Source: Fundicoccus sp052116145 (GTDB taxonomy: Bacteria > Bacillota > Bacilli > Lactobacillales > Aerococcaceae). From it: a stretch of 64,000 bases of DNA. The position numbers and the translations under genes were made by a program. This document shows, one piece after another, positions 51,901 through 59,622 of the stretch (its first letter is position 1; every line of letters starts with the position of its first letter). Below the pieces are notes generated by a model. The model was not told the DNA's origin. It searched no databases and was given only the letters and a program-made list of their open reading frames with translations. The stretch lies in assembly GCF_052116145.1 (NCBI RefSeq), contig NZ_JBQKLQ010000001.1:1-64000 (forward strand), in the 5' to 3' direction.

Positions 51901-53212
51901 GAATGTGCTGGTGGCTATCATTGCGCTAAGTTGTGCTCTGGTGCCAGCGATTGTCACTCCAATCAATATCTTAAAAACTCAACCGGCAATGCTACTTCAA
52001 CCGGAACCCCCTAAATCAGGTAAGAAAATTATATTTGAAAGAATCACTTGGTTGTGGAATGTTCTAAGTTTTAAACGGAAGATGACCATTCGGAATCTCT
52101 TACGTTATAAAGGACGAAACATGATGACATTATTTGGAGTTGCAGGCTGTACGATGCTAATTGTTACTGGTTATGGAATTAGTGATACGATTTCAGGAAT
52201 TGTAGATAAACAAATGACTGAAATTCAAACCTATAACGCTATGGTGTATTTAAACAGTCAACAAGAGTCTGATGATGTTGAAGCCTTTATGATGGAGCTG
52301 ACTAACAATCCAGCGATTGAAGGTTTTGTACCAATTTATACCGAGCAACTTGAAACTAATCGTTCAGATAAAGTGAATCAAGCGATCTCTGTGGTTGTAC
52401 CATTGGTTGATGATGATGCTTTGGCAGACTTTATTAGTTTACGACGTCGAAGTCAGCCAGATGAAACTCTTGCTTTAAGCACCGAAGGGGTCATTTTAAC
52501 GGAAAGAATAGCTGAACATTTATCTTTTGATGAAGGAGAAGTCTTAGAATTAAAAGATGAAACTGAACAGTTATTTGAATTCCAAGTCTCAGCAATTACT
52601 GAACACTATATTGGACATAGTTTATACCTTTCGCCTCAAACGTATGAAAAACAATTTTTAAAAGAAGCACAAGCTAATGCTTTTTATATTCAGTATGCAA
52701 AGGGCATTGATAGTCGTCAGTTAGAAAAAGATTTTTCGAGCGATGATCGTATTTTAACTTTGCTTAATCTTGAAACAGTTGCTGATCAAGCAGGGCAGTC
52801 ACTGGGAAGTTTAGATGTCATTACAATTGTTCTGATTATATCGGCGGCTGGTTTGGCTTTCGTTGTTTTATATAATTTAACGAATATAAATATCGCTGAA
52901 CGAATGCGGGAATTATCAACTATCAAAGTGTTAGGCTTTTACAATCAAGAAGTTAGTATGTATATTTTTGAAGAAATACTTGTCTTAACTAGTATAGGTT
53001 CAATCCTTGGCCTGGGCTTAGGAAATCTATTAACGAGCTTTTTAATGAAGATGATGCAGCCAAATAATTTATTATTCCATCCAATTATTTATTGGGATAG
53101 TTATCTTGTATCTGCAGGTTTAACCTTCTTGTTTTCAAGTATCGTGATGCTGTTTATGCATCAGAAGTTAAGAAAAATAGATATGGTCGAAGCTTTGAAA
53201 GCCGTTGATTAA
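48968..53212 (+). CDS. Giant FtsX-like ABC permease with a long extracellular helical insertion
   Basis: The 1414-residue protein has an N-terminal helix (FLSIFAIISLGVAFFIGI). An extracellular domain continues to about residue 270, then about 580 residues of helical insertion run to about 855. The first FtsX core follows (NIFPVFFFAIAVLVTFTTVKRMGSEQ), then a second set with TLFGVAGCTMLIVTGYGI and the last FtsX domain ending KLRKIDMVEALKAVD. In the insertion, two stretches have Gly every seven residues (GYLEISNGHRLLSEGRKEL near 300-345; LDEGRIALDEGYTQLEEGR near 755-800). They flank a Glu/Gln-rich coiled coil. It is probably an exporter or mechanotransmission ABC system for wall or lipid substrates. 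The start has only a weak ribosome site. Confidence 0.9.
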   Translation: MNSTIWKDNLREIKQSFPRFLSIFAIISLGVAFFIGIKATGPAMTQTAIQYFDNYQLPDGTILSTSGINSSDLDILAKQHGITWLPMKSFDSTLKPGTETAKIYTHKPQEPKHFFNIVQGHLPEASKEIALDTLLMKQMNEDGDSIQLGDVVTLEQPSNYNETSFEEETLASSGSHQAESNSLTVEAPHLLETEYTVVGFVETPLYFERISRGPGTVSAFAVVPEENVAGDIYSEVYYWVDEASAYDAYSDEYDAIALESKQSIEESLNGQPLARLNEMRRDLNQLLRDGRKEISDGYLEISNGHRLLSEGRKELDGGWFEYREGQEELIEGQLQLFEGRQELEDSQAALQAGWLELNANQKRLLENEGVYQAGLAEYYAGLSAFEDGIALAEAELKAGEVELTSAYAALEVGCLELIDGQRQIDEGRAELTAARQQLIDELTQQIPEGFEDPEAILAYLEEIGLSVESLVSQLEDDLSELPQQLETLGQELAAIQAEISELETSQETLLARQTELETSIETQEVTLVALHDNLVTQENTLSPLLEEVARIQALLEATPPTIPGELDPDTGEEGESIANPDYQSLQAQLMEVQSQAQQQSQLVSQAQTEVTAAQSQLTANQTELAEVNAQIETTQGQIERLRQSQIEKVSEVELLQELWADIDQEAIQQQIDELLASQTDIEAQIRQLIEAIEQMQAAEAQLNAAQTKLDAGWAEYASGLSQYEAGLSQLTAGRIQLDNERINGQSQLALAKAELDEGRIALDEGYTQLEEGRNALFDGQAQLSQGRLDLQDAWHELQHGKRLAYEGYRELRDGEEDYASNELTLLDEATAGLIELAEAEEELATAEEELATLEGPIYYVNGRDTLQPYESVYENAEKLNIISNIFPVFFFAIAVLVTFTTVKRMGSEQRNYMGTMKQMGYPTYVILSKFVTYAGLASVVGVIFGIIVGYRVFPPVIMNAYNMMYYLEDQVVVTSYSVNVLVAIIALSCALVPAIVTPINILKTQPAMLLQPEPPKSGKKIIFERITWLWNVLSFKRKMTIRNLLRYKGRNMMTLFGVAGCTMLIVTGYGISDTISGIVDKQMTEIQTYNAMVYLNSQQESDDVEAFMMELTNNPAIEGFVPIYTEQLETNRSDKVNQAISVVVPLVDDDALADFISLRRRSQPDETLALSTEGVILTERIAEHLSFDEGEVLELKDETEQLFEFQVSAITEHYIGHSLYLSPQTYEKQFLKEAQANAFYIQYAKGIDSRQLEKDFSSDDRILTLLNLETVADQAGQSLGSLDVITIVLIISAAGLAFVVLYNLTNINIAERMRELSTIKVLGFYNQEVSMYIFEEILVLTSIGSILGLGLGNLLTSFLMKMMQPNNLLFHPIIYWDSYLVSAGLTFLFSSIVMLFMHQKLRKIDMVEALKAVD

Positions 53213-53221
53213 CAAGCTTTT

Positions 53222-53258
53222 AGCTACTGGATTCAGAGAGTCCAGTAGCTTTTTTTAT
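53222..53258 (+). terminator. Terminator after the ABC-FtsX operon
   Basis: AGCTACTGGA and TCCAGTAGCT form a 10-bp stem with loop TTCAGAGAG, followed by seven T. Confidence 0.92.
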
Positions 53259-53345
53259 TGTTGTTGTGCGTCGCGAAAGGTTTAGCCTTATTTTGTCCTG
53301 AGGGGCTTTATGTTGAATGGCAAAGGAGGCTTAATCAGTTTGTAA

Positions 53346-53375
53346 TTGTTTATGCGTCACTTTATATGCTACAAT
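53346..53375 (+). promoter_or_regulatory. Promoter of the zinc-ribbon membrane protein gene
   Basis: TTGTTT (53346-53351) is 18 bases from TACAAT (53370-53375), preceded by TGC as in an extended -10. The ribosome site CAGGAGG follows at about 53410. Confidence 0.65.
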
Positions 53376-53424
53376 AAATGAGACTAATAACTGAAATAGA
53401 TAAATATTCAGGAGGTACGTAAAT

Positions 53425-55356
53425 ATGAAATGTCCAAATTGTGATCGTAATGTAAGAAGTAAAACACAATGTGCTTATTGTGGTTACGATTTTAAAGCTG
53501 GGGACGTTGCTGCTGCAGAACCAAAACGTTCTGAGCGAACTGAACAAGCACCAGAAGTTGTCGGTAATGAGCGTGAACGTGGCGTTGAAGCGGCTGTTCC
53601 AGAAGTAACTGAGTTTAGAGATGCCGGTGATATTGGCTCGGGTGAAGTTTACGAAACACGTAGTGCTCGTGAACCACAAACTGTGCTTCCTAAGACGAAG
53701 CGTAAGGGTGGAAATGCCGTTTGGGGAATCATCAAGTTATTAATTGCTGTTGCTGTTGTTTTCCTATTGTTTTTATATGGACCACGTTTAGTGGGACAAG
53801 TAATGGATTACTTCAATTCAGAGGATAATTTCTTTGTCCAGACATTTGGATCAAAAGACGACTCGTCTGAAGAAACGAGTGATGTTGCGAGTGAAGAGAC
53901 CGAAGTAGACGGCGAATCAACCGCTGATGGTGAATCAGTTGAAGAATTAGCGTCAGAAGAAACTGTCTCACAGAGTGCTTTAACGTTAACAAATCAATCA
54001 GTTGAGTTAGAAAACTATCCAACGATTGGTGTAACAATGGCATTTGAAGAGTCTTTAAGTTCAGTTGACCAAACGACCTTTAAATTCTTAGTAAGTGGTA
54101 CTGGTGAAGAAATCGAATTATCAGAATACTCTTTATTTAAAGAAGGTAACAATCTTGTTTTAAGCTTTAATGATCCAACCTTAGAAGTGGTAGCAGCTAC
54201 AGAACAAGAGCAAACACTTCGTTTAGTTTCCCAAGAGTTAAACATCGATGAAGCAGTCACTTATACATTGCCAGATGTTAATGTCGATCAAGAGCAAGCG
54301 AAACAATTTAATGATACTATCAACAATAATTTAACTGATTTAGGAAATGTTTCAGCTGTATTCTTCGAAGCAGGCGCCGATGTACCATTTGCTTATGATA
54401 ATCAATCAATCGATGCTGATTCTTTAATCGCTTGGTTCGTCATTGAGCGTACTTTTGCAGGTTTATCGAATGGAGAATTTACCTTGGAGAGTTCAGTTGC
54501 AGTCAATGACAGTTTGAAGGCAGCAAATGATTCAGGCACAGTCGCAACAACTGAAGTGGACGCTACTTACACTTACGAGCAATTGCTAGAGTATGTTGTG
54601 CGTGAGCGTGACTTATCTGCCATGAACCACTTAATTCAAGAAACTGGCGGCTTAAATGAATTTAACTTATGGTTGAATGAATCTGGTTACTTCTCGACTC
54701 GCTTAACAGCTCCATTATCTTACAATGATGAAGGGGTAATTTCAGGAGCAATGACAAGTGCACAAGACTTGGGTAACTTATTAGATGCCTTAGCAAATGA
54801 CAGTTTAGTGAACGAAACATCTGACGCTACTATTAAAGAAATGTTATTACAATCGCCATTTAGTGATAAGTATCCTGAAGATTTAGCAGGAGTTGTCACA
54901 CGTTATGAATTAATGTCTGCCGACAATAATCCAAGTCGTCAATACTATGCAGGTGTGCTTGAAATGGAAGAAACATCTTACATCGTAGTGATGTTAGTTG
55001 CCAATGCGACAAATGCTGAAGAGGTAGTTCCAGCGATAGCAACAACAATTGAAGAGTTAACGGCTTATTTCACTGAAGGAGCTTTACCTTCTGAAGCAGC
55101 GGAGGAAGAAGAGACGGAGGAAGAAGTTGTCGTTGAATCGGAAACTGAGACAACTCAAGTTGAGATTGTAGAAGAAACGCCAGCTCAAGAAACACCAATT
55201 CAACCAACGACCCCGAATGAAGAGTTATCACCTTCTGGTGAACCAACGGGCGAATTGTTTGACGGCAAACCAACTGAAAATCTCTATTGGTTTGGCGATG
55301 AGTACCGTCAAGGAATTTGGTTCCAAGATGAAAGTGGCTCATGGAAATACCGCTAA
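53425..55356 (+). CDS. Zinc-ribbon membrane protein with an inactive-looking beta-lactamase-fold domain
   Basis: The 643-residue protein begins with a CPNC...CAYC zinc ribbon (Cys3, 6, 16, 19). A charged region and one membrane helix follow (WGIIKLLIAVAVVFLLFLYG, about 97-116), and the rest should be outside. Residues about 290-560 resemble the serine beta-lactamase fold (NNNLTDLGNVSAVFFEAGADVPFAYDN; TYTYEQLLEYVVRERDLSAMNHLIQETGG; YFSTRLTAPL). At the SxxK site it reads S333-LIA without Lys; an SAMN replaces SDN, and no KTG is present. A Glu-rich linker and a final WFGDEYRQGIWFQDESGSWKYR segment close it. It is likely a binding or regulatory protein rather than an enzyme. Confidence 0.8.
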   Translation: MKCPNCDRNVRSKTQCAYCGYDFKAGDVAAAEPKRSERTEQAPEVVGNERERGVEAAVPEVTEFRDAGDIGSGEVYETRSAREPQTVLPKTKRKGGNAVWGIIKLLIAVAVVFLLFLYGPRLVGQVMDYFNSEDNFFVQTFGSKDDSSEETSDVASEETEVDGESTADGESVEELASEETVSQSALTLTNQSVELENYPTIGVTMAFEESLSSVDQTTFKFLVSGTGEEIELSEYSLFKEGNNLVLSFNDPTLEVVAATEQEQTLRLVSQELNIDEAVTYTLPDVNVDQEQAKQFNDTINNNLTDLGNVSAVFFEAGADVPFAYDNQSIDADSLIAWFVIERTFAGLSNGEFTLESSVAVNDSLKAANDSGTVATTEVDATYTYEQLLEYVVRERDLSAMNHLIQETGGLNEFNLWLNESGYFSTRLTAPLSYNDEGVISGAMTSAQDLGNLLDALANDSLVNETSDATIKEMLLQSPFSDKYPEDLAGVVTRYELMSADNNPSRQYYAGVLEMEETSYIVVMLVANATNAEEVVPAIATTIEELTAYFTEGALPSEAAEEEETEEEVVVESETETTQVEIVEETPAQETPIQPTTPNEELSPSGEPTGELFDGKPTENLYWFGDEYRQGIWFQDESGSWKYR

Positions 55357-55379
55357 TTATCATTTAATTTACTTGTGGC

Positions 55380-55426
55380 TAGTAGCTGATTTACACAAAT
55401 TGTGTGAGTCGGCTACTTTTTTTTGT
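55380..55426 (+). terminator. Terminator after the zinc-ribbon membrane protein gene
   Basis: AGTAGCTGATTTACACA pairs with TGTGTGAGTCGGCTACT (with mismatches), and eight T follow. Confidence 0.85.
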
Positions 55427-55648
55427 GTTGTTGGCGTGGGAGGTGGACGGGATAGGTATGGACGTAGTTGACGATTGGCTGTGCTGCGATCGGAGTGTTC
55501 TTAAAAGGAGAAGCCGTGAGTGGAGTTTGGAGTGAGGATGTGGAATACAGTTTAGACTTTAGAATCCGACACTCGACTCGCGATGATGTGAGAGGAGTAT
55601 TTTTTCTAAATACAGCCTGAAAACCATGGCTTTAGCATGCAACTTTGA
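55427..55648. other. Intergenic stretch, nothing recognised
   Basis: There is no supportable gene or RNA. It precedes the transporter remnant. Confidence 0.5.
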
Positions 55649-55846
55649 CTGAATAAGGATGATTTTCCAAATTCGACATCAACAATTGCTGCTCTAGCCA
55701 TCGCCGAAATATTCCCCGAAGTGTCCGACTACGTACGGGTTGCCAATTCGCAATTATTGTTTGCGCTAATGGTTACTTCGATATTACTTGTGATCTTAAT
55801 AGAAAGAAATACAAAGAAAATTAAATCAGAAAAAAACTGGTTTTAA
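55649..55846 (+). pseudogene. C-terminal remnant of a membrane transporter gene
   Basis: An open stretch without start codon or ribosome site encodes STIAALAIAEIFPEVSDY, then a hydrophobic helix (LLFALMVTSILLVILIE) and a basic tail, and ends in TAA. The pattern is that of the last helix and tail of a secondary transporter. The rest of the gene is absent, so this is a deletion remnant. A small hairpin CTGGT/ACCAG with four T follows at 55837-55860, possibly its old terminator. The family cannot be named from this fragment. Confidence 0.5.
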
Positions 55847-55881
55847 TAGACCAGTCTTTTCCGCCAATAGGACCATTTTAC

Positions 55882-56394
55882 TTATGCTTTGTCTATAGAA
55901 GACACTTCCTTAAGATGAGGGCTTGGCAATAAATAATTCACGCTTAAGGCAATCACAGAACCAATAATAGTATCTAAAACTCTGTTCAAGCCGTAACTGA
56001 TGACATTATCACCGTGCTCGCCCAGCAGCACCACTAGAAAAGCGACGGTTGCAGGGAATACCATCTTGTTAAAATTCAACGCATTACAAATTGTAATCAC
56101 TAATAAGATACCAATGGCCGTACCAACCGAATGTGAGAAGAAGTCTGGGAACCAATTCCACACACGTAATTGTAGAATAAACATCGCACTAAACACTCCA
56201 ATTGTATTACCAAAAATTCGGTTACGACCAAATGACAAGCTTTGCTCTGTGTCAGCTTGCAATGAATAGACCGCAGCCAAACAAGCCAACAAACCAGAAC
56301 CTCTGTCGATCCAGCCGAATAATAGAATAGTCAAGCCGACAGAAATCGCCGTTTTACTCGTTCGCCAACCAATTTTGAACCTTCTCCAATTCAT
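55882..56394 (-). CDS. Aromatic-acid-exporter-like membrane protein (ArAE/FUSC N-terminal type)
   Basis: The 170-residue protein has five or six membrane segments. RFKIGWRTSKTAISVGLTILLFGWIDRGSG and AAVYSLQADTEQSLSFGRNRIFGNTIGV match the start of the FUSC/DUF939 exporter family, and VLDTIIGSVIALSVNYLLP closes the domain. Full-length members carry a cytoplasmic C-terminal domain of about 150 residues, absent here; such short forms exist. ATG 56394 is chosen because GAGGGGGGA lies 5 nt upstream; a TTG five codons earlier sits on that site. Confidence 0.8.
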   Translation of the reverse strand: MNWRRFKIGWRTSKTAISVGLTILLFGWIDRGSGLLACLAAVYSLQADTEQSLSFGRNRIFGNTIGVFSAMFILQLRVWNWFPDFFSHSVGTAIGILLVITICNALNFNKMVFPATVAFLVVLLGEHGDNVISYGLNRVLDTIIGSVIALSVNYLLPSPHLKEVSSIDKA

Positions 56395-56571
56395 TATTTC
56401 CCCCCTCAAGCAAAGACATTACTAAATTATAGCCAAAATAGGGACAATCATCAATTAGAGTCACATAGGTAAAATGCACTTACTCTGTTTTTTTCTCAAA
56501 AAGATTACTTTTAAAAGGAAAGTAAATGTGTGATAGAACCTAATCATACACGTTGAGATGTATGTAATCCG

Positions 56572-56632
56572 TTTACAAATATCACCTTTTAGGTGTATAA
56601 TAATTGTAAAATACACGTAAAGGGTGATGTTT
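56572..56632 (+). promoter_or_regulatory. Promoter with overlapping inverted repeats
   Basis: TTTACA (56572-56577) is 18 bases from TATAAT (56596-56601). ATCACCTTTTA (56581-56591) and a downstream AAAGGGTGAT (56619-56628) are partial inverse copies, and GTGTA/TACAC (56594-56598 and 56612-56616) is an inner repeat across the -10. This arrangement suggests an operator for self-regulation. Confidence 0.5.
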
Positions 56633-56633
56633 T

Positions 56634-57155
56634 GTGAGTCCAGCACTTATAGCAATTGTTACTAACGCAATCCAAGAGAAGTATGTTAGCGAAAAGTCAT
56701 TTTATTCTGAGCAATTAGGCATCTCGCCCCAGAGTTGGGATCGCTGGAAGAAAGGTGAACAGGGGTTGAAATACGAAAACATTCAAATTCTTTCCACATT
56801 ATTCACTGATTATGAATGGATGCTTGTGCAAAAAGTTGTCCGTAATGCAGAAATTATGACCGATGTCATGAATGAACCGGTAAAAGAGTATTTATTTTTA
56901 AAATATCAAATCGCCAAAACATGGGTTCATCACGGGATGGTCCGCTTAGAGTGGCATCAAAGTGACGGCAACGAAGCAGAAAGTAACCGTAAATCGAATA
57001 TGACTATTTTGCAGTTAATTGCCGACTACAATTTCTGGGGATATAATGATATTATAGAAATTAGATTACCAGGCGTTATTCGTCAGCAAATTGAAACAGA
57101 TGAAGTAAAACTATTACAATGGTTTGATTCAGAAACTGAAAAATTGAAAGATTAA
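56634..57155 (+). CDS. Small HTH-like protein of unknown function
   Basis: The 173-residue product begins at GTG 56634 with AAAGGGTGA upstream. Residues 5-55 have an HTH-like pattern (IQEKYVSEKSFYSEQLGISPQSWDRWKKGEQGLKYENIQIL), similar to Xre/Cro-type domains. The rest is helical with WVHHGMVRLEWHQ and a final region of unknown type. It has no membrane segment. Its promoter is overlapped by inverted repeats, which fits autoregulation. Confidence 0.7.
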   Translation: MSPALIAIVTNAIQEKYVSEKSFYSEQLGISPQSWDRWKKGEQGLKYENIQILSTLFTDYEWMLVQKVVRNAEIMTDVMNEPVKEYLFLKYQIAKTWVHHGMVRLEWHQSDGNEAESNRKSNMTILQLIADYNFWGYNDIIEIRLPGVIRQQIETDEVKLLQWFDSETEKLKD

Positions 57156-57254
57156 ATTTCAGCCCCTAGCATGATGACGCGCAACTGAAATTGATCGATA
57201 ATTAGACAGGTGGTCGTTTTCGCGCCACTATACATAAATAAGAGTGGTGATAAC

Positions 57255-57974
57255 ATGGCTAAAAGGCCAGTAAAGAGAAAAACAACAGCCAAAAAACGAC
57301 CGCGACCAAAGAAGCCGCGTCGAACTAAAACTGCACGCCAAAAAAAGTTTGAAAAACTTAAAGCAAGCTTGTTACAGAAAATTGGTGGCGTCTCCTTGTT
57401 TATAATTGCTCTAGCAGTTTTAATGGGAGCTTTGATTTTCCGAATAATGTTTAGCAGTGATTCTTTAATTTTTAATCCTGGCTTTAATCAAGAACAAAGT
57501 ATCCGACAAGATTTTGTAAGGGAAATTATTCCAACGGCACAAAAACTTCAACGTCAGTATGGTATTTTGGCGAGCATTTCTATGGCTCAAGCGATGGTAG
57601 AGTCAGATTTTGGGCAAAGCCAATTAGCTGCTGATTATTATAATTTATATGGTGTAAAAACAACGTCAGACGATCCAAATTCAGTCGACTTTGCGACCGC
57701 AGAGTATATCGATGACCAATGGATTGAAATTATTGATTATTTTAAAGTTTATCCTGATTGGGATGCTTCGATGACAGCTCATGCTGAATTAATTTATTAT
57801 GGCGTGACTTGGGATGAAAATTATTATTCTGCTGTAATTGAAGGTAATTCTTATAAAGAACAAGCTTTTGGTTTGCAAAAATCAGGTTATGCGACTGATC
57901 CTGATTATGCACAAAAGTTAATAAATATGATTGAAGAATGGGATTTGAATCAATATGATCAACCACTAAACTAG
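57255..57974 (+). CDS. Membrane-anchored N-acetylglucosaminidase (GH73-like)
   Basis: The 239-residue protein begins with a strongly basic tail (AKRPVKRKTTAKKRPRPKKP) and one membrane helix (VSLFIIALAVLMGALIFRIMF, about 56-77). An outward glucosaminidase domain follows: QRQYGILASISMAQAMVESDFG has the catalytic-type Glu in VES, and ADYYNLYGVK and YADPDYAQKLI-like blocks are also typical. It should cut peptidoglycan between GlcNAc and MurNAc. ATG 57255 follows GAGTGGTGATAA; an upstream in-frame ATG/GTG lacks a ribosome site. An AATTTCAG/CTGAAATT inverted repeat (57155-57192) without a T run separates it from the previous gene. Confidence 0.88.
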   Translation: MAKRPVKRKTTAKKRPRPKKPRRTKTARQKKFEKLKASLLQKIGGVSLFIIALAVLMGALIFRIMFSSDSLIFNPGFNQEQSIRQDFVREIIPTAQKLQRQYGILASISMAQAMVESDFGQSQLAADYYNLYGVKTTSDDPNSVDFATAEYIDDQWIEIIDYFKVYPDWDASMTAHAELIYYGVTWDENYYSAVIEGNSYKEQAFGLQKSGYATDPDYAQKLINMIEEWDLNQYDQPLN

Positions 57975-58007
57975 AAAAAAATAGTCTAAACTAATCTCTT
58001 CATTTAT

Positions 58008-58016
58008 GGTATGATG
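58008..58016 (+). promoter_or_regulatory. Possible extended -10 for the PurK-like gene
   Basis: TGGTATGAT resembles an extended -10. A TATAAT at about 58062-58067 is an alternative nearer the gene. Neither has a clear -35. Confidence 0.4.
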
Positions 58017-58104
58017 TAGGCGGTCTATGTATAGAAAACGCTTTAATATGCGCTTTTTACATTATAATAATATAGAATCTTACACATTAAAAGGAGATAA
58101 ACGC

Positions 58105-59241
58105 ATGCCAGAAAAACACTATCCAGGCGAAACAGTTGGCATTATTGGTTCGTCAATTGCTTCGGCTTTGTTAGCTCAAGCTGCTGGTAAATTGGGTTAT
58201 CGCGTTGCAAGCTTAGTTTTAACAGATAATAATCCAGTTCGTCAATTTGCAAGCTGGCAGACGGTGACTACGAGTTATAATGAACAAGCTTTGCGCCATT
58301 TCGCTAGTCGAGTTGATGTTGTAACAAGTGAGACGGGTCTACTCTCTAACCGTGATTTCCAGGTCCTTGCAGAATTAACAGATTTAACTTTATCCGATGA
58401 TTTAATTGCAATCACAACTGACCGTCTAATTGAAAAAGCATACATCGATTCTGCTAAATGTTTAGTGACACCATTCTCGATGATTACTGACTTAGCAGAT
58501 GTCAAGGAGGCTGTTGAATATATTGGTTTCCCGTGTGTGTTAAAATCTACACAGCGCCATTTACCTGAATCACATAATCATGTAGTGCTTTATAGTGAAG
58601 AAGACTATCCAAATGCAGAAGCTAAAATATTTAACGGGACTTGCATCCTTGAAGCATGGATTCCAACTGAAAAAAAAGCGACACTGACTGTCGTGCGTAA
58701 TGAACGTGGTGAATTATTAATCTATCCTGTCTTCGAATTGATTCAACAAGGACACCAACTTGGAACACAGGTACGATTTCCAGCAATGATTGATGAGATG
58801 GTTGAACTAGAAATAAACCGTTTGGGTCAGTTATTAGCGGAATCATTAAGCTTAGTAGGGTCATTAACAATCGAATTTTTCATTACATCTGCCGGCGTCG
58901 TTTATATTAATGAAGCGAGTATCGGTTTGTCAGTGGAAGCTATTTTCACGATAGGTTCGATGACTATGTCACATTTTGAAGCATCTGCTCGTGCGTTACT
59001 TGGCTTACCATTACCAAATTTATCGCCATTGAGTGCAGCTGCGATATCGTTACCGATTAGTCAATTAAATATTGAAGCAGTTAAGACACAATATATGTTG
59101 CGTACAGATTGGGGCTTTGCTTTATTTAACCCGATGGGAAATCAAAGTGAAGATATTATAGGACAAGTCATCGTCACAGGCGATTCATTAGCTAACTGTG
59201 AAAGACAAATTGATTTGACAGAACTTTACAAGAAAAATTAA
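58105..59241 (+). CDS. PurK-like ATP-grasp protein lacking key signatures
   Basis: The 378-residue protein follows the PurK outline: an N-terminal Rossmann-like part (GIIGSSIASALLAQAAGKLGYRV), an ATP-grasp middle (YIGFPCVLKST; YPVFELIQQGHQLG; GSLTIEFFITSAGVVYINEAS) and a C-terminal GLPLPN segment. But the glycine loop that normally follows the Lys (GYDGKGQ in PurK) is RHLPESHNH. The substrate motif NEIAPRPHNSGHYT is replaced by NEASIGLSVEAIFTIG. Catalysis as N5-carboxyaminoimidazole ribonucleotide synthase is therefore doubtful, and no other pur gene is nearby. ATG 58105 follows AAAGGAGATAA; the longer frame starts before that site. Confidence 0.75.
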   Translation: MPEKHYPGETVGIIGSSIASALLAQAAGKLGYRVASLVLTDNNPVRQFASWQTVTTSYNEQALRHFASRVDVVTSETGLLSNRDFQVLAELTDLTLSDDLIAITTDRLIEKAYIDSAKCLVTPFSMITDLADVKEAVEYIGFPCVLKSTQRHLPESHNHVVLYSEEDYPNAEAKIFNGTCILEAWIPTEKKATLTVVRNERGELLIYPVFELIQQGHQLGTQVRFPAMIDEMVELEINRLGQLLAESLSLVGSLTIEFFITSAGVVYINEASIGLSVEAIFTIGSMTMSHFEASARALLGLPLPNLSPLSAAAISLPISQLNIEAVKTQYMLRTDWGFALFNPMGNQSEDIIGQVIVTGDSLANCERQIDLTELYKKN

Positions 59242-59243
59242 AG

Positions 59244-59290
59244 AAAAGCGGTATGCTTTTGCTGTTAGCAAAAGACATGCCGCTTTTTTA
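59244..59290 (+). terminator. Terminator after the PurK-like gene
   Basis: AAAGCGGTATG pairs with CATGCCGCTTT, with an inner TTTTGC/GCAAAA stem, and a T run follows. Confidence 0.9.
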
Positions 59291-59622
59291 TATATATATC
59301 GGAAGGTGGGCGTGGATTACGGAAGAAGCTTATTTTTTTCACAAAAATACATTTCTAACTCAAGTAATATATCTTAGCTTCTTTTAGTCCTAGAAGTGTT
59401 GAAAGTGTTCGTAAGTAAGGCAAAGTCTATGGTTCGCCCTTGGGGAATGTTTAATTTATGACTTTTTCATAAAATTTGTGACTAAACCTCAAGTTACGAA
59501 TGATTTTTTGCTATAATAGGAATCGGTGTATTAATAGAGAGCGAAGATGCTGAATTAGCATCATTGAAAGCTTAGTCTGTATCGGCTTGAGCGTACAGAA
59601 CGAATGAACGGAGGAATTTTTG
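59291..59622 (+). promoter_or_regulatory. pcrA leader region with an extended -10
   Basis: TGCTATAAT (59509-59517) is a consensus extended -10, giving a leader of about 100 nt. The leader holds a hairpin GATGCT/AGCATC (about 59547-59563) and ends in GGAGGAA at 59610. Upstream of the promoter no feature was recognised. Confidence 0.6.
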
